This document shows, piece by piece, positions 63,619 through 64,000 of a stretch of DNA of 64,000 nt; the stretch's first letter is position 1, and the number at the start of each line of letters is the position of its first letter. Source of the stretch: Peronospora farinosa (Eukaryota; Oomycota; Peronosporomycetes; Peronosporales; Peronosporaceae); NCBI GenBank assembly GCA_947646735.1, contig CANTFK010000905.1:51224-115223 (forward strand). Direction: 5' to 3'. The translations under genes and the position numbers were made by a program. The notes under the pieces are model-generated. The model searched no databases. It was not told the origin of the DNA and worked only from the letters and a program-made list of their open reading frames with translations.

Positions 63619-63634
63619 ACTGAGCTACCCGCGC
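63619..63634. repeat. Target-site duplicate right of LINE 3
   Basis: ACTGAGCTACCCGCGC, as after the other insertions. Confidence 0.92.
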
Positions 63635-64000
63635 GTCGAAACCGTACTATCTCGACCCCATTCCACAAACGCCTCTTACGCACCTTACACTGTCCACACT
63701 GTCCACACGCTCTAACTCGTTCCACGACAGAATGATTTCTACCCCAATGCACCCTCCAAGCCTTTCTGCAATTTGTTAACAGCTGCACGAAGTGATGAGT
63801 GATGGCGACCTGTTCGAGTGTAGTTGTCCCGACGATTATCGCTCGTCAAAGCATAAGATTTCATATTGAAAGGCGACCAACAGACGATCCGTCAGACTCA
63901 CTCGCAGACTCACCCGATTTTGTGCTCCAGTCCGAGCTAGACCAAACGTCAGATCAAAAGCTGAACCTTAACTAGCATTGGTGCTTGTGCGCAATGATAA
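63635..64000. repeat. tRNA-Cys array continues to window end
   Basis: 366 bp of normal unit spacer follow the LINE 3 duplicate, with no tRNA yet reached. The array therefore extends beyond the window; the next tRNA-Cys would be expected to start about 135 bp further on. Confidence 0.9.

Overview
The window looks like nuclear DNA of an oomycete (Peronosporales-like stramenopile). This rests on compact genes with short GT-AG introns (about 59-98 nt), a fused HIS7 gene, Ty3/gypsy debris of a type common in oomycetes, and tandem tRNA-bearing repeats carrying L1-type retrotransposons. No species is claimed.

Positions 1-26,450 hold ordinary housekeeping genes, most with introns that can be solved from splice sites and frame. 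They are: the 3' part of a casein kinase 1 gene (+); a BUD20/ZNF593-like ribosome-export zinc-finger protein (-); an ELMO-domain Arf-GAP-like protein (-), divergent across 278 bp from a CLASP-type TOG/HEAT microtubule regulator (+); a PRELI/Ups lipid-transfer protein (+), convergent with a PPP4R1-like HEAT-repeat phosphatase subunit (-); a fused HisH-HisF imidazole glycerol phosphate synthase HIS7 (-); two small single-pass membrane proteins (+); a histidine-phosphatase (phosphoglycerate mutase-like) gene with a one-base frameshift (+); and the chaperonin subunit CCT4 (-). Positions 17.3-22.1 kb are gene-poor and contain a near-perfect 33-bp hairpin.

Positions 26.5-31.3 kb are decayed repeat DNA: a possible 84-codon small protein, a cluster of perfect palindromes, a dead Ty3/gypsy RNase H/integrase fragment and another frame-broken reading frame.

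From about 31,366 to the window end lies a tandem array of a 571-bp unit, each unit carrying one tRNA-Cys(GCA) gene on the minus strand. There are 18 tRNA copies, 17 with intact sequence. Five mobile elements interrupt the array: three full-length LINEs (7,232, 7,006 and 7,232 bp; ORF1 plus an endonuclease/reverse-transcriptase ORF2) and two SINEs of 278 and 276 bp with a tRNA-like head. All five sit in the same orientation at the same nucleotide, flush with the 5' end of a tRNA-Cys gene, and all are followed by a duplication of the same 16-17 bp (tRNA nt 1-16). Because the duplicated target contains the tRNA 5' end, each insertion leaves a complete tRNA gene on its left. This site-specific, tRNA-sparing LINE/SINE pair inside a tRNA-Cys array is the most interesting system in the window. 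Two further oddities of the LINEs are an ORF2 endonuclease domain whose conserved start lies upstream of any AUG, and near-identity of LINE copies 1 and 3.
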